Shown: positions 1 to 10,493, counted from the first letter of the stretch. The stretch: DNA of 64,000 nt from Puniceicoccaceae bacterium (GCA_022448605.1 JAKVCM010000001.1:1-64000), one strand, 5' to 3'. The notes: a model not told the origin generated them from the sequence alone. A program made the numbers and translations.

Positions 1-182
1 AGGGTATCGACCCCACAGTCATCGACCTACTCTTTGAGCCATTCAGTACGACCAAAACCTCCGTCGGTCGGGGCATGGGTTTAACCATCGCTCGTCATAC
101 CATCCGTAACCTTGAAGGAGATATTCATCTTAAAGAAAACACCGAAAGTGGCGTCACCGCGATACTCACTTATCCACTTTGA
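1..182 (+). CDS. Sensor histidine kinase, C-terminal fragment
   Basis: The reading frame is open from the window edge to a TGA at 180-182, so only about 59 C-terminal residues are visible. They contain the end of a HATPase_c ATP-binding domain: an F-box-like FEPFSTTK segment followed by the glycine-rich G2 box GRGMGLTIARH, then the closing strands of the Bergerat fold. In this family the domain binds ATP for autophosphorylation of a histidine that lies upstream, outside the window. The protein would act in a two-component phosphorelay. Its partner is unknown; the NtrC-type regulator at 11967-13451 is too far away to be assigned as partner from position alone. Confidence 0.85.
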   Translation, partial: GIDPTVIDLLFEPFSTTKTSVGRGMGLTIARHTIRNLEGDIHLKENTESGVTAILTYPL

Positions 183-251
183 TTTATAAAGTCGCAGCAT
201 TTGTCTCTAATATTTAATACCTAGGCTATATTCACAAACCACACTCAAAAC

Positions 252-1058
252 ATGCCTATAAAAATTACATTTATCGGCGCCGGCCGTATGGCCTCCGCCA
301 TCGTCCAAGGCCTCCTAGAAAAAGGGCACTACGTCCCTGAAGAGATTGCTTGTACTTGTGGTGACGATTCCACGGGCCCTACGCTCGCCGAAACCACCGG
401 CATCCGATTTATGCCCGAAATTACTTCCGCGCTCCATGAAACCGAAGCCGTCATACTGGCTTGTAAGCCACAGCAGTTTACCGCTATCACAGCTGAACTT
501 GCTGATGCCGCACGCGGTAAGCTAATTCTCTCCATTCTCGCAGGCACCCCACTCCTACGCCTGAGCGAAAAGTTCGCCCACGCTCGCAACGTCGTGCGCA
601 CAATGCCGAACACTCCTGGCCAGATTGGTGCCGGCGTTACCGCATTCGCCCCGCTACGTAAGCTTTCCAAAAAAGACGTTGAAATCGTAGAAAATACCCT
701 CAGCGCCTTAGGCAATTTCCACGAAGTCGAAGAGGAGGACCTTGATGCTGTTACCGCGCTCAGCGGCAGTGGACCCGCCTACGTATTTGAATTTGCTGCC
801 GCACTGCGCGAAGCCGGGGTTAACTGCGGCCTAGACGAGAGCCTCGCTGATACACTCGCCGTCGACACGCTATTAGGAGCCGCCATGCTTCTTGCCGAAA
901 GTGAAGAGACCCCCGAAGCTCTTCGAAATGCAGTCACTTCCGCGGGAGGCACCACAGCCGCCGCACTCAAAGTCCTTGAAGAAGGCGACTTACGAAGGCT
1001 TGTCGATCAGGCACTCGCGGCCGCCAAAGCCAGATCTATCGAGTTGGCCAGCGGGTAA
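252..1058 (+). CDS. proC: Pyrroline-5-carboxylate reductase
   Basis: This 268-residue protein is of normal length for ProC, the cytoplasmic enzyme that reduces 1-pyrroline-5-carboxylate to proline using NAD(P)H. The N-terminus has the Rossmann dinucleotide-binding motif (FIGAGRMASAIVQGL, residues about 7-21). The middle has the family signature VVRTMPNTPGQIGAG. The C-terminal dimerisation domain carries the ALSGSGPAYVFEF segment and the TSAGGTTAAALKVLE signature that closes the active site. The ATG at 252 directly precedes the Rossmann strand, so the start is secure. It lies between the kinase fragment and the glycogen genes, with 76 bp before the next start; co-transcription is possible but not shown. 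Confidence 0.97.
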   Translation: MPIKITFIGAGRMASAIVQGLLEKGHYVPEEIACTCGDDSTGPTLAETTGIRFMPEITSALHETEAVILACKPQQFTAITAELADAARGKLILSILAGTPLLRLSEKFAHARNVVRTMPNTPGQIGAGVTAFAPLRKLSKKDVEIVENTLSALGNFHEVEEEDLDAVTALSGSGPAYVFEFAAALREAGVNCGLDESLADTLAVDTLLGAAMLLAESEETPEALRNAVTSAGGTTAAALKVLEEGDLRRLVDQALAAAKARSIELASG

Positions 1059-1134
1059 GACAGTAGTAAACTTGCTCTTAACGGAAGCGGTAACCACTTT
1101 CGGACTTCTAATACGAAAATCTCATACTTCACCC

Positions 1135-2349
1135 ATGAATGCTCTCATCTATACGAATGAATACCCTCCCTGCAATTACGGTGGTGCTGGCGTACACGTA
1201 GAGTATCTAACTCGGGAACTTGCTAAACTACCCGACGTCGATGTCGATGTACGCGCATTTGGCGATCAAAAGGCTGAAGAGGATTATCCGCTTAAAATCA
1301 AAGGCTACCCCATCGACACGGCTAATTTCGATGCACCTACACATTTACACCCCATCTTCGGAAGTTCGCAACGTGCAATCAGCTATAATGCCGATGGCAA
1401 CGATGCAGACGTCGTGCACTGTCATACATGGTATACTCACCTCGCCGGCATCATGACCAAGATCAACTACGGCATTCCCCTCGTCATAACTAGTCACTCG
1501 CTCGAACCCCTTCGCCCTTGGAAGCGCGAGCAGTTAAAAGGTGGTTACGATTTTAGCTCTTGGGTCGAAAAATCTGCCCTTGAAATGGCCGATGCGGTAG
1601 TCGCTGTCTCCGAAGGCACTAAGACCGACCTCTTAAAGCACTTTAACGTCGCGCCCGAAAAGATTCACGTTATATACAACGGAATCGACACCGAAGAATA
1701 CAAGTCAGTCGATCCCACTCCAGCACTGAATAAGTTCAAGATCCCAACCGACAAGCCCTTCGTCCTCTTTGTCGGTCGTATCACCCGACAGAAGGGCATT
1801 ATCCACCTGGTGGAGGCAATCAAGTCTATGAACGAGAGCTATAATGTCGTTCTCTGCGCAGGAGCTCCCGACACCAAAGAGATCGGTGCCGAAATGAAAG
1901 CCGCCGTGGCTCAAGCAAGCGCAGAGCGCGATGGCATTTATTGGATCGAAGAGATGGTCAACAAGACCGACGTCATTCAACTTTACTCTGGTGCAGCCGT
2001 CTTCTGTTGCCCATCAATCTACGAGCCATTCGGCATCATTAACCTTGAAGCCATGGCCTGTGAGACCCCTGTCGTCAGCTCCATGGTCGGCGGTATCCCT
2101 GAGGTCGTAGCTCACGATGAGACAGGCCTCCTAGTCCCTGTCGCCCAGCAATCAGAGAGCCCATTTGCCCCACTCTACCCAAGTATCTACGCCAAGGACC
2201 TCGCCCAACAAGTGAACTTACTGATGGAAGACCCCGAGAAACGCAAGCGCTTCGCAAAGGCCGGTCGCAAACGGGCGGTCAAGCGCTTCAGCTGGAAAAG
2301 CATCGCAAAGCAAACAAGAGATCTCTACACAGCGCTTAAAAAATCCTAA
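1135..2349 (+). CDS. glgM: GlgM/GlgA-type ADP-glucose glycosyltransferase (GT4)
   Basis: This GT4 glycosyltransferase has 404 residues from the ATG at 1135. A longer frame opens at 892, but its first 81 residues lie inside proC in another frame and do not resemble the family. The protein opens with EYPPCNYGGAGVHVEYL, the N-terminal nucleotide-sugar loop of the actinobacterial-type glycogen synthase. It continues with VHCHTWYTHLAG, TSHSLEPLRPWKREQL, NGIDTEEY, FVGRITRQKG and the C-terminal E-x7-E motif in YEPFGIINLEAMA. These blocks match mycobacterial GlgM, which joins ADP-glucose and glucose-1-phosphate into maltose-1-phosphate and can also extend glucan. The glgE gene starts 16 bp downstream, which favours the GlgM role over classical GlgA. 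The exact acceptor preference is inferred. Confidence 0.88.
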   Translation: MNALIYTNEYPPCNYGGAGVHVEYLTRELAKLPDVDVDVRAFGDQKAEEDYPLKIKGYPIDTANFDAPTHLHPIFGSSQRAISYNADGNDADVVHCHTWYTHLAGIMTKINYGIPLVITSHSLEPLRPWKREQLKGGYDFSSWVEKSALEMADAVVAVSEGTKTDLLKHFNVAPEKIHVIYNGIDTEEYKSVDPTPALNKFKIPTDKPFVLFVGRITRQKGIIHLVEAIKSMNESYNVVLCAGAPDTKEIGAEMKAAVAQASAERDGIYWIEEMVNKTDVIQLYSGAAVFCCPSIYEPFGIINLEAMACETPVVSSMVGGIPEVVAHDETGLLVPVAQQSESPFAPLYPSIYAKDLAQQVNLLMEDPEKRKRFAKAGRKRAVKRFSWKSIAKQTRDLYTALKKS

Positions 2350-2365
2350 TTCTTAATTCAAAAAG

Positions 2366-4333
2366 ATGTCTTTTCTCGCTAAACCCGCGGGCACTCGCCG
2401 TGTCGTCATCGATCAAATCACCCCGTCTATCGACGGCGGGCGCCACCCTTTCAAGCGAGTCGTCGGCGATTGGGTAGCCTTCGCTGCGCATTCATTCGCT
2501 GATTCACACGACCTGATCCAAGTCGAGTTACGCATCCGAAAAATAAATACGGAATCTTGGCAAGTGTTGCCCATGGCGCCACGAGGTAACGACGAGTTCG
2601 AGGCCACCTACCGCACCGACTCCATCGGTCTTTTCGAGTATGAAATAGCTGGAGTAGTTGACCACTACGGCAGCTGGTATGAAAGCTTCCAAAAGAAACA
2701 TCAAGAAGGCGTCCCCCTCGACCTAGAATGCCGCATCGGCGCTGGGCTGCTCGAACAAGCTGCCAAGCGTGCGAATAAAAAGCACGCCACAAAGCTCCTT
2801 GAATGGGCCGCCCAGCTAGCCGACTCCACAGCCGACATCAAGGCACGCATCAACCTCGCTTGCAGCCGTCATGTGGCTGGTATCGCCCGCATCTACCCAC
2901 AACGAGATTGGGAGACCACGAGCACCCGCTCCCTAATGCTTATCGAGCGTGAGCTAGCCGCTTTCAGCACATGGTATGAATACTTTCCACGCTCATGCGT
3001 CTATGACGGCAAAACCCATGGGACTTTTAAGGACGCCGCCAAACAGCTACCCCTCATCCATAAAATGGGCTATAATATCGTCTATTTTCCCCCGATTCAC
3101 CCTGTCGGCCGCGAATTCCGCAAAGGCAAAAACAATACCCTTAGCCCCAGTAGCGAAGACGTAGGTAGCCCTTGGGCAGTCGGTGCCAAAGAAGGTGGCC
3201 ATAAATCAATCCTCCCCGCGTTAGGCAGACTTAAAGACTTTCAGCACTTCCTCGAGGAAGCCGAAATGCGCGGGATGGAAGTCGCGCTTGACATCGCCTT
3301 TCAATGTGCGCCTGACCACCCATGGGTCAAAAAACACCCGGAGTGGTTTCGCTGGCGCCCTGACGGCACCGCCCAATATGCCGAAAATCCACCTAAGAAA
3401 TATCAAGATATTTTACCAATCAACTTCGAATCCGACGACTGGAAAAATCTCTGGGATGAACTCAAATCCGTCTTCGAATATTGGATCGAGCAAGGCGTCA
3501 AAGTCTTCCGCGTCGACAATCCCCATACCAAATCGATGGAGTTTTGGCGCTGGTGTATCCTTAACATCAAAGCAAAGCACCCCGAGGTCATTTTCCTAGC
3601 CGAAGCCTTCACCCGACCAAAGCGTAAATACTTCCTCGCCAAAAGCGGCTTCACCCATGGCTATACCTACTTCACCTGGCGCAATACTGCAGCTGAGCTT
3701 CAGCAGTATGTCGAAGAGCTCACCCAAAGCGAGTCGAAGGAATACTTCTGGCCTAACTTCTGGCCAAATACACCAGACATACTCCACGCTGACCTGCAGA
3801 CAGGTAAGCGAGCAACCTATATTGGTCGCTACGTGCTCGCTGCCACGCTCTCGTCCAACGTCGGCCTCTATGGCCCCGCTTATGAGCTGCTCGACCACGA
3901 GCCCTACCCTGGCAAAGAAGAAAACAACCACAGCGAAAAATATCAGCTAAAAGCCTGGTATCTCAATAAACCCGGCAACATCCGCGCGGAGATCGCCCGC
4001 ATGAACGCCATCCGCAACAAGCACGAAGCCTTCCAGCGCACCTTCAATGTTCACTTTATCCCCTGCTCAAATAGCCACATTATCGCCTATCTGAAGCAGA
4101 ATTTTGAGAAGACAGACCGTTTTATCGTCGTCGTGAACATGGACTGGGAAAACCAACAAGGTGGCAAGCTCGACTTGACAGCAAAAACCCTCGATCTTGA
4201 CTATACAGGCACGCTTTGCCTAGTCGATCAATTCGCTGACACCCACAAAGAATATCTCTGGGACGATAAGGAGCCCTACTTGGAACTCGACCCACAAACC
4301 TGTCCCGCATGCATCTTGCAAATCGTCGATTAG
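2366..4333 (+). CDS. glgE: Alpha-1,4-glucan:maltose-1-phosphate maltosyltransferase GlgE
   Basis: At 655 residues this is the normal length of GlgE, a GH13 subfamily 3 enzyme that transfers maltosyl units from maltose-1-phosphate to growing alpha-1,4-glucan in the cytoplasm. An N-terminal beta-sandwich region (about 1-190) precedes the catalytic barrel. Visible signatures are NIVYFPPIHPVGREFRKG, the nucleophile motif FRVDNPHTKSMEFW, the acid/base motif FLAEAFTRPKR, NFWPNTPDILH and the late YGPAYELLDHEPYPGKEE block. These are diagnostic of GlgE rather than of amylases or branching enzymes. It follows glgM by 16 bp and is presumably in the same transcript. No glycogen branching enzyme, TreS or Pep2 gene lies in this window. 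A convergent gene starts its stop codon 62 bp away with no clear terminator between. Confidence 0.95.
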   Translation: MSFLAKPAGTRRVVIDQITPSIDGGRHPFKRVVGDWVAFAAHSFADSHDLIQVELRIRKINTESWQVLPMAPRGNDEFEATYRTDSIGLFEYEIAGVVDHYGSWYESFQKKHQEGVPLDLECRIGAGLLEQAAKRANKKHATKLLEWAAQLADSTADIKARINLACSRHVAGIARIYPQRDWETTSTRSLMLIERELAAFSTWYEYFPRSCVYDGKTHGTFKDAAKQLPLIHKMGYNIVYFPPIHPVGREFRKGKNNTLSPSSEDVGSPWAVGAKEGGHKSILPALGRLKDFQHFLEEAEMRGMEVALDIAFQCAPDHPWVKKHPEWFRWRPDGTAQYAENPPKKYQDILPINFESDDWKNLWDELKSVFEYWIEQGVKVFRVDNPHTKSMEFWRWCILNIKAKHPEVIFLAEAFTRPKRKYFLAKSGFTHGYTYFTWRNTAAELQQYVEELTQSESKEYFWPNFWPNTPDILHADLQTGKRATYIGRYVLAATLSSNVGLYGPAYELLDHEPYPGKEENNHSEKYQLKAWYLNKPGNIRAEIARMNAIRNKHEAFQRTFNVHFIPCSNSHIIAYLKQNFEKTDRFIVVVNMDWENQQGGKLDLTAKTLDLDYTGTLCLVDQFADTHKEYLWDDKEPYLELDPQTCPACILQIVD

Positions 4334-4395
4334 CGATAGGTGTCAAAAGCTTGAGCTTGGGTCACGACTTGCTGTGCCCTAATTAGAATCTAGCT

Positions 4396-5862
4396 TTAAA
4401 AAGGCGCCAGTTTAAGGAAGCCAAATTCCCCATTATCCACCGCAATAATTGCGCCCCCATCGCTCGTGAGATCAATGTCTTCTGCTGCCCAATCACCTTC
4501 TAAACCGAAATCTTCGCTACTGAAGGTTTCCTCCCATTCCAAATTGCCATTAGCGTCGTATTTCACGATATAGGCTTCCCATTGGTCTGAATAGACTCCG
4601 TCAATCTGTGCAGAATAGGGATACTCATCGCCCGTCCCTGCCGAGATAATGCACCCGCCATCACAGGTTGCTTTGACGCCCCATGTTTCGTCATGAATGT
4701 ACCGAGCATCAAATCCGCGAGGATTCCCACGTTTTTTCTCCCATAGCTGATTGCCGCTTGAATCTAGCTTCATAGTAAACGTTTCCCACGGGGTGCTGTC
4801 CACCGTTTCATCCGGTGCTACAGTCTCAGATATAGTATGCCCCGTGAGGAAAATTGACCCGTCGGTTGCTACGTCCATACCAAAACAATGATCCTGATTA
4901 GTGCCTCCATATGTCTTATACCATAATACATCGCCGAAACTATTAATTTTAATAACGGCGAATTGCAGGGCGTCCTCGGTAGTCCCTGAAATGATGTAGT
5001 CAGAACCGATTGGCTTTATCCGGTAAGCGTGAGACATGTATGAATTCACGCTTTGGCCATTGGTTCTGTTTCCCTCTGCGTCAAGAAATGTGATGTAACC
5101 TTGAGCATAAGGGAAAAAAGTATTTTCCGCATCTTCTGCTCTGATGAAGCCTACGGCGAGAATTCCAGAAGGCGTTAAAGCAATGTGCTCAAAACCATCG
5201 ATGCCCCCATTGTTGTGTGTTTTGCTAAAAATGGTGCTACCTGTTGTCTTATTGAGCTTAAGTATGGCGCTGTTGCTTGAAAGCATTCCGCTTATTAAAT
5301 ATCCATCAGTGACTTCTAGTGCAGAGTTGCCCATATTCCTATTACCCGAGCCAAGCTGTTTTTTCCAATCAAGGGTTCCGTCTGCGTTAGTTTTAACTAC
5401 TAAAATTCGCGCGTTGGAGCCTGGGATTCCAGTTTCTCCAACTTGTAGAAAGCCTCCGTCTTGGCATTCCATGATGTAATGCCCGTGCGCTTCTTCCCTA
5501 GAACCGCTATGGGAACCCAGCCAAATAGCGTTGGGCGCTTCAAGTTTCTCTTGAATCTTAAAAAAATACTGATCCTCACCGGCAGAAGGCTCGGTCACAG
5601 TAGTCTGCAGAACCTCACTCTCGCCCGCAACATCAGTCACTGAGCTAAAACCCGCTAAATCAGGACTCCCCTGCACCTCATATATTTTTCCCGGCTTGCT
5701 GGTAAATGTCATTGCAAGGGTAGAACTACTTGAATCCCAGTTTGTGCCCGTAATTTCTATTGAATCACAATGTGCCGCTGCTAGATACGGCAAGGCCATT
5801 AAAACGCACAAACACAACTTAGCTTTTATAAACGGTCTCAAAGGGTATTTATAATAGGGCAT
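4396..5862 (-). CDS. Secreted protein with propeller-like repeats, function unknown
   Basis: I chose the ATG at 5862 (488 residues) because it places a signal peptide at the N-terminus: a lysine/arginine-rich start, then LCLCVLMALPYLAAA and a cleavage-like site. The frame extends 38 residues further upstream but gives a non-signal N-terminus. An AAGGAG lies about 19 nt before the chosen ATG. Residues about 35-105 resemble the short beta-rich module common in exported verrucomicrobial proteins (KIYEVQGSPDL ... YFFKIQE). The rest consists of repeated blocks such as YGGTNQDHCFGMDVATDGS and TSDGGAIIAVDNGEFGF, with glycine and aspartate turns, typical of a beta-propeller. No catalytic motif or sorting tail was seen. 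Probably periplasmic or extracellular; the role is unknown. Confidence 0.75.
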   Translation of the reverse strand: MPYYKYPLRPFIKAKLCLCVLMALPYLAAAHCDSIEITGTNWDSSSSTLAMTFTSKPGKIYEVQGSPDLAGFSSVTDVAGESEVLQTTVTEPSAGEDQYFFKIQEKLEAPNAIWLGSHSGSREEAHGHYIMECQDGGFLQVGETGIPGSNARILVVKTNADGTLDWKKQLGSGNRNMGNSALEVTDGYLISGMLSSNSAILKLNKTTGSTIFSKTHNNGGIDGFEHIALTPSGILAVGFIRAEDAENTFFPYAQGYITFLDAEGNRTNGQSVNSYMSHAYRIKPIGSDYIISGTTEDALQFAVIKINSFGDVLWYKTYGGTNQDHCFGMDVATDGSIFLTGHTISETVAPDETVDSTPWETFTMKLDSSGNQLWEKKRGNPRGFDARYIHDETWGVKATCDGGCIISAGTGDEYPYSAQIDGVYSDQWEAYIVKYDANGNLEWEETFSSEDFGLEGDWAAEDIDLTSDGGAIIAVDNGEFGFLKLAPF

Positions 5863-6045
5863 AGTGTTCGATTTAAAGGAACTCCTTAAGGGAAAATTGC
5901 AATGTATTTTAAAGACTATCTTGCATTTTTGGAGCCTTCGAAGCGATTCACTTGGTCGGTTTGACAGGATTGCCACCTATCTGAATCGAGACTGCACATA
6001 GCTTCTGCTTGCCATGTTCAAACGCAGCTTCAGTCTGGCGATCCG

Positions 6046-9000
6046 ATGTCGACAAAAGATACCGAATTCGTCCACCTACACGTTCATACAGACCACAGTC
6101 TGTTGGATGGTTGTAGCCGGACAGATAAGCTTTGTTCACGCGCGTCGGAACTGGGGATGAAGGCGCTTTCGATCACCGACCACGGGGTGCTCTACGGGCT
6201 GACCAGCTTCTTCAAGCAGGCGGAAAAACATGGGATCAAGCCACTACTCGGCTGTGAAATCTATCTAGTTTACGAAGACGAGCTCGCGCTAATCAACGAG
6301 GAGCGCGCGAAACAAAAGTCCCGCCACATGGGGCTACTCGCGCGCAATTTCACTGGCTACCAGAACCTCTGCAAGCTTGTCTCAAAAGCCCACACCCAGG
6401 GCTTCTACCGCAACCCGCGCACGGATATGAAGACGCTGGCCGCGCATAGCGATGGCTTGATCGGTTTCTCCGGCTGTCTCGCTGGGGTCATTCCTAAATT
6501 TCTGCTCGCTGACGAATATGAGAACGCTCGCGCTGCCACGGCTAAGTTTATCGATATTTTCGGCAAGGATTACTTCATCATCGAGATCATGGATCACGGG
6601 ATCGAGGAGCAGCGGCGCATCATTCCAGGCCTACTCAAGCTGGCCAAGGAGTTCGACCTCAAGGTCGTCGCCACGAACGACGTCCACTACGTCAAAAAAA
6701 CTGATTGGGAGCCGCACGACTCGCTACTTTGTATCCAAACGGGTGCCAAAGTGGCTGACGAGAAACGCATGCGCTACGATGCGCAGCAATTCTACTTGAA
6801 ATCGCGCTATGAAATGGAGCTTGCCTTTAAGGAGGTGCCCGAGGCCATCACAAACACCTCCGCTGTGGCAGAGATGTGCGAGGTCAAACTCCCCTTTGGT
6901 GAAGACCACTACCCCATTTACGAACGTCCAATCGAAATCGATAGCGACCGACATTCGGAGGATCACGCCAACTTCGACCGCTGCCTCGACATCTACATCA
7001 AAAGTAAAAACGAAATACTCGTCCGCGACGCTGAAAAGCCTATCGAGATGAGCGAAGCCGAACGCAGTAAGCTCAAGATTAATGGGCTCTACCTCTTCGA
7101 ACTTTGCAAAGATGGCCTCAAAGAACGCTATGGCACCGACTACGATGCCTGTCGTGCGGATTGGGAAAGCGCATCAGCCGACAACAAGCGCTACTGTGAG
7201 CAGCTTGAATATGAGCTAGCCATCATCACTGGAACTGGCTTCGTAGATTACTTCCTTATTGTTTGGGACTTCATCGCTTGGGCTCGTGATCAGGGCATTC
7301 CCGTCGGGCCAGGCCGCGGATCGGGGGCCGGTTGTATCGTTGCTTACGTGCTAAAAATCACCGACCTTGATCCGCTCAGTTTTGGTCTTCTCTTTGAGCG
7401 TATGCTCAACTTAGAACGCGTCTCCCCGCCTGATTTCGACGTAGATTTCTGCATGCGCCGCCGCGACGAGGTGGTCAACTATGTACGCAATAAATACGGG
7501 AAGGACCGCGTAGCCAATATTATCACCTTCGGGACCTTTGGCGCTAAGATGGTCATCCGCGACCTTGCACGGGTCAACGACCTCGACTTTGCGGAATCGA
7601 ACAAACTGGCCAAGATGATCCCCGACGAGCTCAACATCTCGCTCGACGATTCCGTTAAAAAATCGCCCGAACTCGCCTCCGAAGTCAATCGCAACCCGGT
7701 CGCTCGCACTATCATCGACCAAGGCCGGGTAATCGAAGGTATGATTCGTAACACCGGCAAGCACGCCTGTGGTGTTATCATTGCCGACCAAGACATCACT
7801 AATTTAATTCCCGTCACGCTTCAGGAAGGTGATTTGACGACCCAATATCCGAAAGGACCGTCTGAAGAACTCGGCTTACTCAAGATGGACTTCTTAGGGC
7901 TGAAGACTTTGACCGTGATCTCCGACGCAGAGAAGAGCGTGCAGATCACCCGCGACAGTCCCGATTTTAATGTCGCAAATGTGCCACTTGACGATAAGGA
8001 AACCTTCGATCTGCTCAACTCCGGACGCACCACTGGCGTCTTCCAGCTGGAGTCCGGTGGCATGCAACAACTCTGCCGTCAGATCGGTTTGAGCTCCTTC
8101 GAAGAAATCATCGCGCTTATCGCGCTCTATCGTCCTGGTCCGATGGAGTTTATCCCGCAATTTATCGAAGGTAAAAAAGATCCTTCGACCGTACAGATTC
8201 CACATCCGCTACTCAAAGAGTTGGCCGAAGAAACTTACGGTGTCTTGGTTTACCAAGAACAAGTTATGCAGGCCGCACAAATCATTGCGGGCTACACACT
8301 TGGCGGCGCCGACATTCTTCGCCGTGCGATGGGCAAGAAGATTAAATCCGTGATGGACGCGCAAAAGGATATTTTCGTCAAAGGCGCGAAGGAAACGAAC
8401 AACATTGATCGCCACACGGCCGAGTCTATTTTCGCTCTGCTAGAAAAATTCGCGGAATACGGCTTTAATAAATCACACTCCGCAGCCTATGCAATGCTCA
8501 GCTATCGCACAGCTTATTTGAAAGCCAACTATCCCGTCGAGTTCATGGCTGCGGTGCTGACCACGGATCAGGGAAACGCCGATAAGATTTCACACAATCT
8601 TGCCGAGTGTAATGCGATGAATGTACCTGTTCTCAGCCCAGATGTGAATGAGTCAGGCGCAGACTTCACCCCCGTAGTAGAAAAAGGCGAAGGCAGTATT
8701 CGCTTCGGTATGGCATCGATCAAGGGCGTGGGCGAAGGTGCGGCACAAGTCGTTATAGCCGAGCGCGAAGCCAATGGCCCCTATGAAAACTTCACCGATT
8801 TCATAGTCCGTAATGCCGACAAAGCGGTCAACCGTCGCGTGATGGAAGCACTAATCAAGACAGGCGGTTTCGATTCGCTTGGCGAAGATCGCGCCGCATT
8901 ACTTGATGGCTTGGAATCTACACTTGCCGAAGCCGAAAGCGCCCGTAGAGACCGCGAGGGCGGCCAGGGTAGTCTATTCGACATGCTCGGTGATGAGGTC

Positions 9001-9753
9001 GGCATAGCTGACGAGGACAAACCAGGCAACAATCGCCGTAGTGTCGAGTCGATGGGCATGACGGAAAAACTAGGCTACGAAAAAGAGTTGTTAGGCTTCT
9101 ACATTTCAGGGCACCCTATGGATGCCTACGCGGGGATTGATGAAGCGATCGATAGCTTTCATCACCCGGATGAGCTAGTTAATTTCGACGACCGTAACAG
9201 CTTCCGTCTCAGTGGCATCATTAGCAATCTTGCGATTAAATACACGCGTAAAGATAGTAAGCAAATGGCGGTCTTCCATCTCGCTACACGCACTCACAGC
9301 TACGAAATGATCATGTTTCCTGATCCTTACGCGAAGGAAGGTGCGCGCCTTGAAAACGGCAAATTGGCATTAATCCATGGTCTCGTGGGTCGTCGTAATG
9401 GCGAGATGAGTCTCGCGGCGCACAACATATTTGATCTCGAAATTTCCATTCCAAAGTTGATCAGTCGTATCAATTTCATCCTCCATCCAAACGATAAGGC
9501 TGTGGAGTTCATCGAACTTCTCCGCGAAACTACCGACGATCAATACGGGGAGACCTGCGTGAACATCAGCTTCCTCGTTGAAGAGCAAATCATTGAGACG
9601 CAGACAGCGCAATCACTGACCTTCACAATCACACAGACGAACTTCAAAAAGCTACGCCGCCACCCTGCCTTAGCGGGCGTGCGGATCGAAGCAGTTGACT
9701 TGAAACCGGTCAAAGACCGTCGCTCATGGAAGAAGCGCCAGCGGTCAGGTTAA
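6046..9753 (+). CDS. dnaE: DNA polymerase III alpha subunit
   Basis: At 1235 residues this is a full-length replicative polymerase subunit of the DnaE1 type. The N-terminal PHP domain begins [13 protein letters not shown] (residues 10-22). The polymerase core has [16 protein letters not shown] and the catalytic aspartate motif PPDFDVDF, with [16 protein letters not shown] and YNKSH-type motifs ([26 protein letters not shown]) further on. A helix-hairpin-helix region ([13 protein letters not shown]) and an OB-fold near residues 1040-1120 ([17 protein letters not shown]) follow. It synthesises DNA within the Pol III holoenzyme. The start at 6046 precedes the PHP domain closely and is likely correct. 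queE begins 4 bp after its stop, so the two genes are probably co-transcribed. Confidence 0.97.
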   Translation: MSTKDTEFVHLHVHTDHSLLDGCSRTDKLCSRASELGMKALSITDHGVLYGLTSFFKQAEKHGIKPLLGCEIYLVYEDELALINEERAKQKSRHMGLLARNFTGYQNLCKLVSKAHTQGFYRNPRTDMKTLAAHSDGLIGFSGCLAGVIPKFLLADEYENARAATAKFIDIFGKDYFIIEIMDHGIEEQRRIIPGLLKLAKEFDLKVVATNDVHYVKKTDWEPHDSLLCIQTGAKVADEKRMRYDAQQFYLKSRYEMELAFKEVPEAITNTSAVAEMCEVKLPFGEDHYPIYERPIEIDSDRHSEDHANFDRCLDIYIKSKNEILVRDAEKPIEMSEAERSKLKINGLYLFELCKDGLKERYGTDYDACRADWESASADNKRYCEQLEYELAIITGTGFVDYFLIVWDFIAWARDQGIPVGPGRGSGAGCIVAYVLKITDLDPLSFGLLFERMLNLERVSPPDFDVDFCMRRRDEVVNYVRNKYGKDRVANIITFGTFGAKMVIRDLARVNDLDFAESNKLAKMIPDELNISLDDSVKKSPELASEVNRNPVARTIIDQGRVIEGMIRNTGKHACGVIIADQDITNLIPVTLQEGDLTTQYPKGPSEELGLLKMDFLGLKTLTVISDAEKSVQITRDSPDFNVANVPLDDKETFDLLNSGRTTGVFQLESGGMQQLCRQIGLSSFEEIIALIALYRPGPMEFIPQFIEGKKDPSTVQIPHPLLKELAEETYGVLVYQEQVMQAAQIIAGYTLGGADILRRAMGKKIKSVMDAQKDIFVKGAKETNNIDRHTAESIFALLEKFAEYGFNKSHSAAYAMLSYRTAYLKANYPVEFMAAVLTTDQGNADKISHNLAECNAMNVPVLSPDVNESGADFTPVVEKGEGSIRFGMASIKGVGEGAAQVVIAEREANGPYENFTDFIVRNADKAVNRRVMEALIKTGGFDSLGEDRAALLDGLESTLAEAESARRDREGGQGSLFDMLGDEVGIADEDKPGNNRRSVESMGMTEKLGYEKELLGFYISGHPMDAYAGIDEAIDSFHHPDELVNFDDRNSFRLSGIISNLAIKYTRKDSKQMAVFHLATRTHSYEMIMFPDPYAKEGARLENGKLALIHGLVGRRNGEMSLAAHNIFDLEISIPKLISRINFILHPNDKAVEFIELLRETTDDQYGETCVNISFLVEEQIIETQTAQSLTFTITQTNFKKLRRHPALAGVRIEAVDLKPVKDRRSWKKRQRSG

Positions 9754-9757
9754 AGCC

Positions 9758-10426
9758 ATGCTACCGATTTACGAACAGTTTTATACCTTTCAGGGTGAAG
9801 GTGCACACGCGGGACGGGCAGCTTATTTCATACGCACTTTTGGATGCCCCGTTCATTGTCCTTGGTGTGACTCGGCGGGGACATGGCATCCGTACTATAT
9901 TCCAGATAAGATTGAACGGCTTGCAGTCGATACGTTAGCGGCAGAGGTCGCTAAAACGAAAGCTGAATTTGTCGTTGTAACCGGTGGCGAACCAACCATC
10001 CACGATCTCGCACCCTTGGTCGATGCGCTGCATAAGATTGGACGCGCCGTCCATTTGGAGACGAGTGGTGCCTTTACGATCAAGGGAGATTTTGAATGGA
10101 TCACACTCAGCCCGAAGCGCTGGAAGTTGCCGCTAGCCGAAAACATTGCTCGGGCAGATGAGTTTAAGATCATCGTCGATCAAGACGAAGCGATTCCAGA
10201 ATACGTGGACGTAATCGGCAAGACGAACAAACCAGTTTGGCTACATCCGGAATGGTCGAAGCATTCGGACATGGTGATGCTCGATACAATTACAGAGTGG
10301 GTGAAAACTAAGGGTTCGCCCTATCGAGCTGGTTGGCAAATGCATAAGCATTATGCAGCTGACTTAAAGGATGCACGAAGTGCTCCAGCTGTGCCACTGG
10401 GGGGCGATTCAAAGAAGGGCTTTTGA
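9758..10426 (+). CDS. queE: 7-carboxy-7-deazaguanine synthase, radical SAM
   Basis: This is a 222-residue radical SAM enzyme with the cluster-binding motif C-x3-C-x2-C in [17 protein letters not shown], preceded by the QueE-type opening [22 protein letters not shown]. The glycine-rich SAM-contact motif [12 protein letters not shown] and the ETSGAF segment follow. The family converts 6-carboxytetrahydropterin to 7-carboxy-7-deazaguanine, a step toward preQ0 and queuosine. It starts 4 bp after dnaE, which is probably a positional rather than a functional link. queA, the later queuosine gene, is at 52911-53999. The other pathway genes (queC, queD, queF, tgt) are not in this window. Confidence 0.94.
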   Translation: MLPIYEQFYTFQGEGAHAGRAAYFIRTFGCPVHCPWCDSAGTWHPYYIPDKIERLAVDTLAAEVAKTKAEFVVVTGGEPTIHDLAPLVDALHKIGRAVHLETSGAFTIKGDFEWITLSPKRWKLPLAENIARADEFKIIVDQDEAIPEYVDVIGKTNKPVWLHPEWSKHSDMVMLDTITEWVKTKGSPYRAGWQMHKHYAADLKDARSAPAVPLGGDSKKGF

Positions 10427-10457
10427 CCTATTTGTTAGAGCTTTACCTTATTGCACG

Positions 10458-10493
10458 AAAAAACCCGCGCTCCATACGAGAGTCGCGGGCTTT
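10458..10493 (-). terminator. Rho-independent terminator between convergent queE and PPIase genes
   Basis: CCCGCG (10464-10469) pairs with CGCGGG (10484-10489), with a possible inner CTC/GAG extension. On the minus strand the hairpin is followed by six T residues (A-run 10458-10463), the form expected for the PPIase transcript. On the plus strand only CTTT follows, so it may terminate queE weakly. Confidence 0.8.

Noticed and set aside
892-1134. Extended N-terminus of the glgM frame starting inside proC
   Set aside because: The 81 extra residues lie in proC in another frame, have no family similarity, and the ATG at 1135 directly precedes the conserved nucleotide-sugar loop.
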